A DNA stretch of 17,671 nucleotides. Source: CAXGUU01 sp964012875 (GTDB lineage Bacteria; Pseudomonadota; Gammaproteobacteria; Ga0077536). A program made the position numbers and the translations under genes. The number at the start of each line of letters is the position of its first letter. Positions within the stretch are counted from its first letter, which is position 1. The stretch is from NCBI GenBank assembly GCA_964012875.1, contig CAXGUU010000036.1, positions 1 to 17,671 on the forward strand, given 5' to 3'. The notes under the pieces are model-generated. The model was given only the letters and a program-made list of their open reading frames with translations, was not told the DNA's origin and did not search any database. Below are positions 7,256-14,690 of this stretch, in pieces.

Positions 7256-8131
7256 ATGTCTCGCAAGGCCAATTACCATCGTTCAACACTCGCGATAGTC
7301 TACGATTTCGACGGCACCTTGACGCCGCAGCCCATGCAGGAATACACGGTACTGCCTCAGCTCGGCATATCGGCGGCGGGGTTCTGGTCGGAAGTCAATG
7401 AAGAAGTGCAGCGTACCGGTGGCGATAGCATGCTCACCTATATGCGGCTGCTGGTAGAAAAAATTGAGGCGAAGAAGGCGCACCTCGGCCGCGAAGATTT
7501 GAGGCAACTGGCGACCGGTATCAAATACTACCCGGGCGTCGAAGACTGGTTCGAACGTATCAATGCCTACGTGGAGCAGCAAAGTGACAGTCGGGTTCAG
7601 ACCCGTCACTACATTATCTCAGCGGGCTTAAGCGAAATCCTCGAAGGCATCAGTATCAAGCAGCACTTCAGCCGGATTTATGCCTCCCAGTACTATTTCG
7701 ACCACCACGAGGTCGCGCGTTTTCCGACTATTGTCATCAACGACACGGCCAAAACGCAGTACCTGTTCCGCATCAACAAGGGGCGGGAACAGGCGCTTGA
7801 GACCATCAACGAATACATGCCCGAAGACGAACGTCCCGTTCCGTTTCAGCATATGCTTTACATCGGCGACGGACTGACCGACGTACCCTGCATGACGGTC
7901 GTCAAAAACTACGGGGGATTCGCCGTGGCGGTTCATAAGCCTCGCAACAAGGAATCAATTGCAGTCTCTCGCGAACTGGTTGACGCTAATCGCATTGATT
8001 TCTACGCACCGGCTGATTACCGCGAGGGCAAGACGCTGGAAAACAGGGTCCAGAAAATTCTTGATCTCATCATCGCGCGCATCAGTTTCGAGACTGAGCG
8101 ACACGCGTTTCTACACGATATGAACAAGTAG
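7256..8131 (+). CDS. HAD superfamily phosphatase (phosphoserine-phosphatase-like)
   Basis: This 291-residue cytoplasmic HAD hydrolase is larger than ordinary SerB-like enzymes. Motif I is VYDFDGTLTP (15-24; Asp17 nucleophile, Asp19 acid). Motif II is HYIISAG (118-124; Ser122). Candidate motif III lysines are Lys166 in NDTAKTQ and Lys175 in RINKG. Motif IV is LYIGDGLTDVPCM (201-213; Asp205 and Asp209). The insert between motifs I and II, about 95 residues, is a helical cap with SEVNEEVQRTGGDSMLTYM. The ATG at 7256 begins 8 bases after the macrodomain stop. An in-frame upstream ATG at 7190 would overlap that gene and adds unlikely residues. The family is common in bacteria but, to my knowledge, its substrate is not fixed; small phosphorylated metabolites are expected. 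It sits in the hydrolase run with the macrodomain and LOG genes. Confidence 0.9.
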   Translation: MSRKANYHRSTLAIVYDFDGTLTPQPMQEYTVLPQLGISAAGFWSEVNEEVQRTGGDSMLTYMRLLVEKIEAKKAHLGREDLRQLATGIKYYPGVEDWFERINAYVEQQSDSRVQTRHYIISAGLSEILEGISIKQHFSRIYASQYYFDHHEVARFPTIVINDTAKTQYLFRINKGREQALETINEYMPEDERPVPFQHMLYIGDGLTDVPCMTVVKNYGGFAVAVHKPRNKESIAVSRELVDANRIDFYAPADYREGKTLENRVQKILDLIIARISFETERHAFLHDMNK

Positions 8132-8136
8132 CCAGC

Positions 8137-8685
8137 ATGCTGATAAAACTCCTGCAACTTTCGGAATATCGAAGTATCGGCTGCGCCGTCGCACTGCTGG
8201 TACTGGCGCTGGCCACGACGGGATGCAATGTGCCGGTACCCAAGATGCCAAAGGTTTCAATGCCGAAATTGCCCGATCTTGGTGCCAAAGAATCTGCTGA
8301 AGACGTCACCACAACGCCGCGGGATTTACTCACCGCCCGTCTCGTCAATCCCCCGGCCAAAGAAGACACCCCGCGCATGACCGTCGGCAAAGTTATCGAG
8401 TTCGCCGATCGCTACCTCGCCTGCGACTGCGCAACAACCCGTTTTGTGCGTGCCTGGGAGAAAACCGGCGACGGCTACCGGCTCCTGACTAATTCGGAAT
8501 TCGTGCGCCCGATCAATTTCGTTTGCGCAGATATCGAACAGGGCCGGGAGTGTTTCCTGACGGAAATCGACCGCGGGCCGCAGTCTGACTCGCTCGGTTC
8601 CCGTTTTGTGCCCGGCTCGGAATTTATCCAGTTCCTGTATGAAAACGGCGTCAGGTGCGAACGGAAAGAACCCTGCCCGGGGTAA
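8137..8685 (+). CDS. Possible lipoprotein or exported protein of unknown function
   Basis: I do not recognise this family. The N-terminus has a hydrophobic stretch (VALLVLALATTGC) ending at Cys30. The -3 to -1 residues are T-T-G rather than the classic L-A-G, so the lipobox is weak; a lipoprotein is likely but not certain. Just after Cys30 comes a proline/lysine-rich linker with a KMPKVSMPKLPDL rhythm, typical of a tether between membrane and folded domain. The remaining 110 residues contain six more cysteines (LACDC, FVCAD, ECF, RCERKEPC), suggesting disulfides or a metal site in an envelope compartment. The folded part includes RFVRAWEKTGDGYRLLTNSE and EIDRGPQSDSLGSRFVPG. The gene follows the HAD gene by 5 bases and ends the run. 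The aceE upstream region comes next. Confidence 0.78.
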   Translation: MLIKLLQLSEYRSIGCAVALLVLALATTGCNVPVPKMPKVSMPKLPDLGAKESAEDVTTTPRDLLTARLVNPPAKEDTPRMTVGKVIEFADRYLACDCATTRFVRAWEKTGDGYRLLTNSEFVRPINFVCADIEQGRECFLTEIDRGPQSDSLGSRFVPGSEFIQFLYENGVRCERKEPCPG

Positions 8686-8774
8686 TCACGGCACTGGTTA
8701 AATTCAGAAATCGCGCGAATCGAGGAAAAGCAGATCTCGGGCTCTCAATGCGCCGGAAACTAACCTCATTTAAA

Positions 8775-8808
8775 TATACTGTCACCGAATTACGGTGAGC
8801 GATATAAC
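8775..8808 (+). promoter_or_regulatory. Putative aceE promoter/operator region with inverted repeat
   Basis: The 148 bases between 8685 and aceE turn AT-rich near 8765-8820, unlike the surrounding GC-rich DNA. TATACT (8775-8780) and TATAAC (8803-8808) are possible -10 elements, but neither has a convincing -35 box. Between them lies a perfect inverted repeat, TCACCG-AATTA-CGGTGA (8782-8798), placed where a repressor or activator of the pyruvate dehydrogenase genes could bind. It does not resemble the E. coli PdhR site. The assignment rests on position and symmetry only. Confidence 0.4.
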
Positions 8809-8833
8809 CTTTATTTTTACGCGGAAATTCTAG

Positions 8834-11482
8834 ATGGCCGGACTTAACGACAGCGATCCGCAGGAAACCCAGGAATGGCTTGACGCCCTTGAAGCCGTCA
8901 TTGATGTCGAGGGCGTCGAACGCAGCCACTACCTGCTCGAACGCCTGATCGATCATGCCCGGCGATCGGGTGTCAATCTGCCGTACTCCGCAGAAACGGC
9001 CTACATCAACACCATCCCGCCGCATCGCGAGAGCTATACGCCCGGCGATCCCGCGCTCGAGTGGCGCATACGCTCGATAAACCGCTGGAACGCCATGGCA
9101 ATGGTAGTCAAGGCCAACCGCAAGAACAGCGAACTGGGTGGCCACATTGCAAGCTACGCCAGTGCGGCGACCCTCTATGAAGTCGGCTACAACCACTTCT
9201 GGCATGCACCGTCTGAAAAGCACGGTGGCGACCTGGTGTTTTTCCAGGGACATTCAGCGCCCGGAATCTACGCGCGCGCCTTCCTCCTAGGCTTACTGGA
9301 CGAGTCCCAGCTCGACAACTTTCGTCAGGAAGTCGACGGCCGGGGCCTGTCGTCTTATCCACATCCGTGGCTGATGCCCGGGTTCTGGCAGTTCCCGACC
9401 GTATCGATGGGTCTTGGTCCCATCATGGCGATCTACCAGGCCCGTTTTATGCGTTACCTGGAAAATCGCGGCATGATCGAGGCGCAGAACCGTAAGGTAT
9501 GGGCGTTCATGGGCGACGGAGAAATGGACGAGCCAGAGTCTTTCGGTGCGGCGGCGCTGGCCTCGCGTGAAAAGCTCGACAACCTCGTTTTTGTCATCAA
9601 CTGCAATCTGCAACGGCTCGATGGTCCTGTCCGGGGCAACGCCAAGATCATCCAGGAACTCGAGTCTGATTTTCGCGGCGCCGGCTGGAATGTGATCAAG
9701 GTCATCTGGGGCTCGGCCTGGGATCCACTGCTAGCCAAAGACCAGAAGGGCTTGTTGGTGCAACGCATGGAAGAAGCTGTTGATGGCGAATACCAGGCCT
9801 ACAAAGCCTTCAATGGCGCCTACGTGCGTGAACATTTTTTCGGCAAATACCCGGAACTTAAAACCATGGTCGCCAGCATGAGCGACGACGACATCTGGCG
9901 CCTGAACCGCGGCGGCCACGATCCGCACAAAGTCTACGCAGCATACGCCGATGCGGTCGCGCACACGGGCCAGCCCACCGTCATCCTGTGCAAAACTGTC
10001 AAGGGTTATGGCATGGGTGAAGCTGGTGAAGGCAAGAACATCACCCATCAACAGAAGAAGATGGGCGACGAAGCACTCAAGCATTTTCGCGATCGTTTCA
10101 GCATTCCGATATCCGACGACCAGATTGCCGAAGCGCCCTATTACCGGCCGCCCGACGACAGCGAGGAAATGCAGTACCTGCGTGAACGTACCCAGGCGCT
10201 GGGCGGTTTCGTACCGCGACGGCGGGAGAAATCAACAGCACTGACCGTGCCAGACATTTCTATTTTCGATAATGTGCTTGGCGGTTCGGGTGATCGCGAA
10301 CTCTCGACGACCATGGCGTTCGTACGTCTGTTAAATGCACTGGTACGCGACAAAACCATTGGCCCGCGCGTGGTGCCCATCGTACCGGACGAGGCACGCA
10401 CCTTCGGCATGGAAGGCATGTTTCGGCAGCTCGGCATCTATTCAGCGGTGGGGCAGTTATACGAACCGGTTGATCACGATGAACTGATGTACTACCGCGA
10501 AGACATCAAGGGTCAGATCCTCGAAGAAGGTATCAATGAAGCCGGCGGCATGTGTTCGTGGATTGCCGCGGCGACGGCTTATTCAAGCCACGACCTACAG
10601 ATGATCCCCTTCTTCATCTATTACTCAATGTTCGGCTTCCAGCGTATAGGCGATCTGGCCTGGGCTGCGGGCGACATGCAGGCGCGGGGATTCATGCTCG
10701 GCGGCACGGCCGGCAGGACCACGCTATCGGGTGAGGGCCTGCAACACCAGGACGGGCACAGCCACATCCTCGCGGCGACGATTCCTAATTGCGTAAGCTA
10801 CGATCCGGCTTTCGGCTACGAACTCGCGGTCATCATCCACCACGGAATGAAGCGGATGTACGAGCAACAGGAAAATGTCTTCTATTACATCACCGTGATG
10901 AACGAAAACTACGCCCACCCCGCAATGCCGGCGGGCGTTGAAGAAGATATCGTCAAAGGCATGTACCTGTTGAAGGAAACCGACGGCGCCCAGGTTCAGT
11001 TACTGGGCAGTGGCACGATTCTGCGCGAAGTCAGGGCGGCGGCGGAACTGCTGGAGCAGGATTTTGGTATCAAATCCAATATCTGGAGCGTGACCAGCTT
11101 TAACGAACTCAGGCGTGACGGACTTGAGTGCGCGCGCTGGAATATGTTGCATCCTACGGCTGCGCCCCGGGAGGCTTATTTGAGTCAGCGCCTCGGTGAA
11201 CATGAAGGACCATGTATCGCGGCCACTGATTACGTGCGCGCCTACGCTGGCCAGATTCGCGAATACGTGCCCAACAACTACAAAGTACTGGGAACCGATG
11301 GCTTTGGGCGCTCCGATTCGAGGCAGAAGCTGCGTGAATACTTCGAAGTCAATCGCCACTACGTCACCGTCGCGGCGCTCAACGAGCTTGCCAAAACCGG
11401 AGTCGTGACCCGGGAAGCCGTCGCCGAGGCGATCGAAAAATACAGCATCGACGCCGAAAAACCGAATCCGATGAATCAGTAA
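8834..11482 (+). CDS. aceE: Pyruvate dehydrogenase E1 component, homodimeric type
   Basis: AceE is the thiamine-diphosphate E1 of the pyruvate dehydrogenase complex. It decarboxylates pyruvate and transfers the acetyl group to the lipoyl arm of E2. The 882 residues run collinear with the E. coli enzyme (887) as I remember it. Visible signatures are the active-site FFQGHSAPGIYARAFL (136-151, with His140), the ThDP/Mg motif FMGDGEMDEPES (225-236) ending in FVINCNLQRLDGP (253-265), EGKNITHQQKK in the mobile active-site loop, DEARTFGMEGMFRQLGIYS, YYSMFGFQRIGDLAWAAGD and LGTDGFGRSDSR near the C-terminus. It is the single-chain homodimeric form, not the alpha/beta form. The ATG at 8834 follows a weak GGAAA sequence. 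Four bases separate its stop from aceF. No key residue seems lost. Confidence 0.98.
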   Translation: MAGLNDSDPQETQEWLDALEAVIDVEGVERSHYLLERLIDHARRSGVNLPYSAETAYINTIPPHRESYTPGDPALEWRIRSINRWNAMAMVVKANRKNSELGGHIASYASAATLYEVGYNHFWHAPSEKHGGDLVFFQGHSAPGIYARAFLLGLLDESQLDNFRQEVDGRGLSSYPHPWLMPGFWQFPTVSMGLGPIMAIYQARFMRYLENRGMIEAQNRKVWAFMGDGEMDEPESFGAAALASREKLDNLVFVINCNLQRLDGPVRGNAKIIQELESDFRGAGWNVIKVIWGSAWDPLLAKDQKGLLVQRMEEAVDGEYQAYKAFNGAYVREHFFGKYPELKTMVASMSDDDIWRLNRGGHDPHKVYAAYADAVAHTGQPTVILCKTVKGYGMGEAGEGKNITHQQKKMGDEALKHFRDRFSIPISDDQIAEAPYYRPPDDSEEMQYLRERTQALGGFVPRRREKSTALTVPDISIFDNVLGGSGDRELSTTMAFVRLLNALVRDKTIGPRVVPIVPDEARTFGMEGMFRQLGIYSAVGQLYEPVDHDELMYYREDIKGQILEEGINEAGGMCSWIAAATAYSSHDLQMIPFFIYYSMFGFQRIGDLAWAAGDMQARGFMLGGTAGRTTLSGEGLQHQDGHSHILAATIPNCVSYDPAFGYELAVIIHHGMKRMYEQQENVFYYITVMNENYAHPAMPAGVEEDIVKGMYLLKETDGAQVQLLGSGTILREVRAAAELLEQDFGIKSNIWSVTSFNELRRDGLECARWNMLHPTAAPREAYLSQRLGEHEGPCIAATDYVRAYAGQIREYVPNNYKVLGTDGFGRSDSRQKLREYFEVNRHYVTVAALNELAKTGVVTREAVAEAIEKYSIDAEKPNPMNQ

Positions 11483-11486
11483 CGAA

Positions 11487-13079
11487 ATGTCTGAAATAGC
11501 GGTAAACGTTCCCGATATCGGCGATTTCGAGCTGGTCGATGTCATCGACGTCCTGGTTCAGCCGGGCGATAGCGTCGCGCCGGAAGATCCCCTCATCACG
11601 CTGGAAAGCGACAAGGCAACCATGGATATCCCAGCGCCGCAGTCCGGGACCGTCTCTGCGATCCACGTCAGGGTCGGCGAGCAGGTGGGCGAAGGCGCTC
11701 TCATTGTTACGCTGGAAGCGAACGATCCGGTTGCAGACAAAGACAACACACAGGCACCGGCGGCCCCCGCGGCGGTGTCTTCACCATCTCCGACGCCGTC
11801 CGAAACGCCATCGCAGGCGCTTGACGTTTTCGTCCCGGACATTGGCGATTTTGAAAACGTCGACGTCATCGACGTCATCGTCAAAGCCGGCGACGAGGTT
11901 GAACCGGAAGATCCACTGGTAACGCTGGAAAGCGACAAGGCGACCATGGATATCCCGGCGCCGGCGACGGGCATCGTTGAATCGGTCAGCGTTGCGGTCG
12001 GCGACAAAGTCAGCGAAGGTGATTTGATCATTCGGCTTAAGGCCAGCGAGCCCCCCCACGTCTCACAGGAGAAGGCACAGGAGCCGACGGCGGCGCCGGT
12101 GCATACAGCACCGACCGCGCCGGCTGCCGAACCTAGCGCGGAACCGGCGCCACCTTCGGGGCAGGCCAACAGTGGTGGCAAGTCACACGCCAGTCCATCC
12201 GTCCGGCGCTTCGCACGTGAACTCGGAGTCGATATCACCCTCGTTTACGGCACTGGACCGAAAGGCCGCATTCTCAAACCCGACGTCCAGGCGCACGTGA
12301 AAGAGGTTATGACCGGTACCCGCGGTCAGGCCAGTGGTGGTTTCGTCCTGCCGAAAACACCGGAGGTCGACTTCAGCAAATTCGGCAAAACCACGACCGC
12401 CCAATTGACCAAGATTCGAAAGCTGACAGGTCAGAACCTACACCGCAGCTGGATCACCGTACCCCATGTCTTCCAGATGGACGAAGCGGACATCACTGAA
12501 CTTGAAGCCTTCCGCAAGTCGAAAGCCGCAGAAGCCGAAAAGCGCGGGACCAAGCTCACACTGCTGGCATTCCTGGTCAAAGCAGTCGTTGTAGGACTGC
12601 AGCGTTACCCGGACTTTAATGCCTCACTTTCGCCCGACGGCGAATCCCTCATCCATAAACAGTACTTCCATATCGGGGTCGCGGTGAACACCGAGAATGG
12701 TCTGGTCGTTCCGGTGGTTCGCGATGTTGATCAAAAAGGACTCTATGAGCTCGCCCTTGAACTGCGTGAGCTCGCGGCCAAGGCACGCGCGCGCAAAATC
12801 ACCCCGGCCGAAATGCAGGGCGCCTGCTTCACTATTTCGAGTCTCGGCGGCGTCGGCGGTAAACAGTTCACGCCTATCATCAACACCCCCGAAGTCGCCA
12901 TCCTTGGCGTCTCACCGGCCACGATGACGCCGGTTTGGCAGGACAACGAATTTGTACCCCGGCTGATGTTGCCCTTCACGCTGTCCTACGACCATCGCGT
13001 CATCGACGGCGTCGCCGGCGCTCAGTTCACTAACTTCCTGACCACGGTCTTAAGCGATATTCGGCATATCCTGCTGTGA
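11487..13079 (+). CDS. aceF: Dihydrolipoamide acetyltransferase, E2 of pyruvate dehydrogenase, two lipoyl domains
   Basis: AceF forms the core of the pyruvate dehydrogenase complex and passes acetyl groups from lipoyl-lysine to CoA. Domain order over 530 residues: lipoyl domain 1 (about 2-78, lipoyl Lys43 in ESDKATMD), an Ala/Pro linker (81-110), lipoyl domain 2 (about 112-187, Lys151 in the same motif), a second Ala/Pro linker (188-233), a peripheral-subunit-binding domain (about 235-273: SPSVRRFARELGVDI...GPKGRILKPDV), and the catalytic domain (about 295-530) with DHRVIDG at 502-508 (His503, Asp507). The E. coli enzyme has three lipoyl domains; two is common in other Proteobacteria. The lipoyl repeats are nearly identical in DNA around the lysine (11598-11639 and 11922-11963). 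It follows aceE by 4 bases. No lpd (E3) gene follows. Confidence 0.98.
   Translation: MSEIAVNVPDIGDFELVDVIDVLVQPGDSVAPEDPLITLESDKATMDIPAPQSGTVSAIHVRVGEQVGEGALIVTLEANDPVADKDNTQAPAAPAAVSSPSPTPSETPSQALDVFVPDIGDFENVDVIDVIVKAGDEVEPEDPLVTLESDKATMDIPAPATGIVESVSVAVGDKVSEGDLIIRLKASEPPHVSQEKAQEPTAAPVHTAPTAPAAEPSAEPAPPSGQANSGGKSHASPSVRRFARELGVDITLVYGTGPKGRILKPDVQAHVKEVMTGTRGQASGGFVLPKTPEVDFSKFGKTTTAQLTKIRKLTGQNLHRSWITVPHVFQMDEADITELEAFRKSKAAEAEKRGTKLTLLAFLVKAVVVGLQRYPDFNASLSPDGESLIHKQYFHIGVAVNTENGLVVPVVRDVDQKGLYELALELRELAAKARARKITPAEMQGACFTISSLGGVGGKQFTPIINTPEVAILGVSPATMTPVWQDNEFVPRLMLPFTLSYDHRVIDGVAGAQFTNFLTTVLSDIRHILL
11598..11639 (+). repeat. Near-identical DNA repeat encoding lipoyl-lysine motif, copy 1 (copy 2 at 11922-11963)
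   Basis: These 42 bases encode TLESDKATMDIPAP. The copy at 11922-11963 differs only at two third-codon positions (gca/gcg and cca/ccg). The flanking lipoyl-domain DNA is clearly more divergent, so this block is either under strong codon and protein constraint or kept alike by conversion between the two domains. Confidence 0.85.
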
Positions 13080-13202
13080 TGAACAGCGGCGGCGACGTCG
13101 TCACTTTGCCCGGCAGCGCGGGTTTGACAGGGCGGGCCAGGGAGAAGCGCCCAGTGAGACAGCGGGCCGCGCACTGTTAAAACTGGCACATCCCAAAACG
13201 AC

Positions 13203-13211
13203 GGAGGAGGT
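13203..13211 (+). promoter_or_regulatory. Strong Shine-Dalgarno sequence of the LLM oxidoreductase gene
   Basis: GGAGGAGGT lies 6 bases before the ATG at 13218. It is the best ribosome-binding site in the window. It fixes the start and suggests high translation of this gene compared with its neighbours, most of which have weak sites. The rest of the 138-base gap after aceF holds no coding frame I trust and no hairpin followed by a T-run. Confidence 0.8.
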
Positions 13212-13217
13212 CGTATC

Positions 13218-14285
13218 ATGGCGGACATGGACTTCGGAATCTGCGTTGCCTCGCATGTCGGCGATGTCGACTACATCGTGGCCGCGGAGCAGCTTGGCTA
13301 CTCGCATGCCTGGCTCGCCGATACTCAGATGATCTGGTCGGATTGCTACGCCGCGCTGGCACTCGCGGCCGATCGAACATCGCGCATTAAACTCGGCACC
13401 GGTGTCGCCGTGTCGGGCACGCGTTCAGCTCCGGTCAACGCAGCCAGCATCGCGACCATTAACGCGCTCGCGCCAGGCCGTACCTTCTTCGGCATCGGCA
13501 CCGGCAACACGGCCATGCGCGTCATGGGTAAATCCCCGCAGCGCATCGCCGAATACGATGACTACCTGACGACGCTGAAACCGCTGTTACGGGGTGAAGA
13601 GGCTGTCTTCGAGGGTAAGCCAATTCGTCACATCATGCCGGACAAAGGCTTCGTCAATTTTGACGACCCGATTCCGCTCTATGTTTCGGGTTTTGCGCCG
13701 CGCTCGCTTGGTCTGGCCGGCAAGCATGGCGAGGGCGCCGTGCTGGCCAGCCTGCGCAATCCCGGCGTACTCGAAAAACTGTGGGACATGGTTGAGGCAG
13801 GCGCGGAGAAAGCCGGGCGCACGCTTGATCGCGACGCGTTTTACATGACCTCACTCACAACCATCGTGGTGCTCGAACCGGGCGAAGCCGTTGACTCGAC
13901 TCGTGTGAAGCACGAATGCGGGGCCATGGGGACGTCTGCGCTGCACTACGCTTACGATCAGTTCAGAAATTTTGGTAAAGCACCGCCGGCCTGGGCCCTG
14001 GAAGTCTGGGACGACTACACCGCATTGCTGAAAGAAACGCCGGAAGCCATTCGCCATCAGCGTATTCACCAGGGCCACAACTGCTGGGTCTTACCCGAGG
14101 AGGAACGATTCCTCACACCGTCCGTTTTGCGCGCCAGCGCCATGATTGGCACCCAGGACGAACTACTCGAACGCCTGAGCGCACTTAAGGCCGCCGGCCT
14201 TGATCAGATCATGATTCTGCCGAACTTCGACCCGCGCTTTGAGGTCCTTGAAAAGACCGCAAAAGCATTAATCGGGAACGTCTAG
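13218..14285 (+). CDS. LLM-class flavin-dependent oxidoreductase (luciferase-like, Mer-like)
   Basis: This is a luciferase-like TIM-barrel enzyme using FMN or F420, 355 residues long. The N-terminal half is typical: GYSHAWLADTQ, then LALAADRTSRIKLGTGVAVS, then NALAPGRTFFGIGTGNTAMRVMG around residues 85-105. This order (LALAA.RT..I.LGTGV...PGR...GIGTG) recalls methylene-H4MPT reductase (Mer) and related F420-dependent enzymes, but it is also shared with FMN-dependent monooxygenases. A long middle insert around residues 205-305, rich in Trp, His and Tyr (ALEVWDDYTALL, HQRIHQGHNCWVLPEEE), is where substrate-specific parts usually sit. The C-terminal SALKAAGLDQIMILPNFDPR closes the barrel. It has a very strong ribosome-binding site. 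It lies 138 bases after aceF and is convergent with the isomerase-like gene. The substrate is unknown. Confidence 0.9.
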   Translation: MADMDFGICVASHVGDVDYIVAAEQLGYSHAWLADTQMIWSDCYAALALAADRTSRIKLGTGVAVSGTRSAPVNAASIATINALAPGRTFFGIGTGNTAMRVMGKSPQRIAEYDDYLTTLKPLLRGEEAVFEGKPIRHIMPDKGFVNFDDPIPLYVSGFAPRSLGLAGKHGEGAVLASLRNPGVLEKLWDMVEAGAEKAGRTLDRDAFYMTSLTTIVVLEPGEAVDSTRVKHECGAMGTSALHYAYDQFRNFGKAPPAWALEVWDDYTALLKETPEAIRHQRIHQGHNCWVLPEEERFLTPSVLRASAMIGTQDELLERLSALKAAGLDQIMILPNFDPRFEVLEKTAKALIGNV

Positions 14286-14341
14286 TTGACCGGGTGAGGC
14301 CAAGGCCGACATCATCATTGGCGAAATTCGCGGGTCAGACA

Positions 14342-14363
14342 CCGCCCCTTAGCCGCCCCTTAA
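14342..14363. repeat. Tandem 11-base repeat in a convergent intergenic gap
   Basis: CCGCCCCTTAG is followed directly by CCGCCCCTTAA. It lies in the 81-base gap between the convergent LLM and isomerase-like genes. The same gap also holds the odd palindrome GCGAAATTCGC (14321-14331). I see no intrinsic terminator there. The tandem copy is probably replication slippage. Confidence 0.6.
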
Positions 14364-14366
14364 CAG

Positions 14367-14690
14367 TCAGCCGCCGGCACTTAGTTTTTTAAGATCAGCT
14401 GCCCAGCTCGTATAGTCGCGCAACGGGATCCACTGTTCGTTCTTAACCAACTCATGGTGGCCCATTTGCCAGATTGGCAGCGAATGTAAGGCATCGTCCA
14501 TTTCGTCGCCATCGGCGAACTCGAACACACCAATCACTTGGTAGCGCCCGGCGGCCTTCCACAGGTGTTTGATGCCGCCCGCCTCGAGCGCAGCCGTTGC
14601 GGCGAGGGCTTCAGCGTTCCAGATCTCGTAAAACTCCGCATCGGTCATGCTGTCCGGTTTGACAATGTCCGCCATGAATAGCATCTGCAT
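14367..14690 (-). CDS. Muconolactone delta-isomerase-like small protein (MIase family fold)
   Basis: This 107-residue protein resembles the muconolactone isomerase family, ferredoxin-like dimeric alpha/beta barrels that act in the beta-ketoadipate route for catechol. Matching parts are MLFMADIVKPDSMTDAEF at the start, GGIKHLWKAAGRYQVIGVFE in the middle (the family has HLWR..GRYANFSVF) and DEMDDALHSLPIWQMGHHELV (the family has DELH..LSSLPLFPYM). The ATG at 14690 is preferred: AGGAG lies 8 bases upstream on the minus strand, whereas the TTG at 14696 would be too close to it. No other beta-ketoadipate genes are in view, so the actual substrate may differ; many such stand-alone proteins have unknown roles. 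It is divergent from the F420-type LLM gene at 14846 and convergent with the one at 13218. Confidence 0.82.
   Translation of the reverse strand: MQMLFMADIVKPDSMTDAEFYEIWNAEALAATAALEAGGIKHLWKAAGRYQVIGVFEFADGDEMDDALHSLPIWQMGHHELVKNEQWIPLRDYTSWAADLKKLSAGG

Noticed and set aside
8651..9253. A 200-residue open frame on the minus strand across the aceE 5' end
   Set aside because: It lies antisense to a well-conserved part of aceE, has no recognisable family features, and its length is explained by codon bias of the opposite strand.
11558..12238. A 226-residue minus-strand open frame rich in Ser, Ala and Gly
   Set aside because: It is antisense to the lipoyl domains and Ala/Pro linkers of aceF; its low-complexity composition mirrors those linkers.
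13124..13129. A perfect TTGACA that could be a -35 box for the LLM gene
   Set aside because: No -10-like hexamer lies 16-18 bases downstream; that segment is GC-rich.
14384..14389. A run of six T as an intrinsic terminator for the LLM gene at 13218
   Set aside because: It lies inside the convergent isomerase-like coding sequence, and the preceding GC-rich DNA does not form a stable hairpin directly before it.
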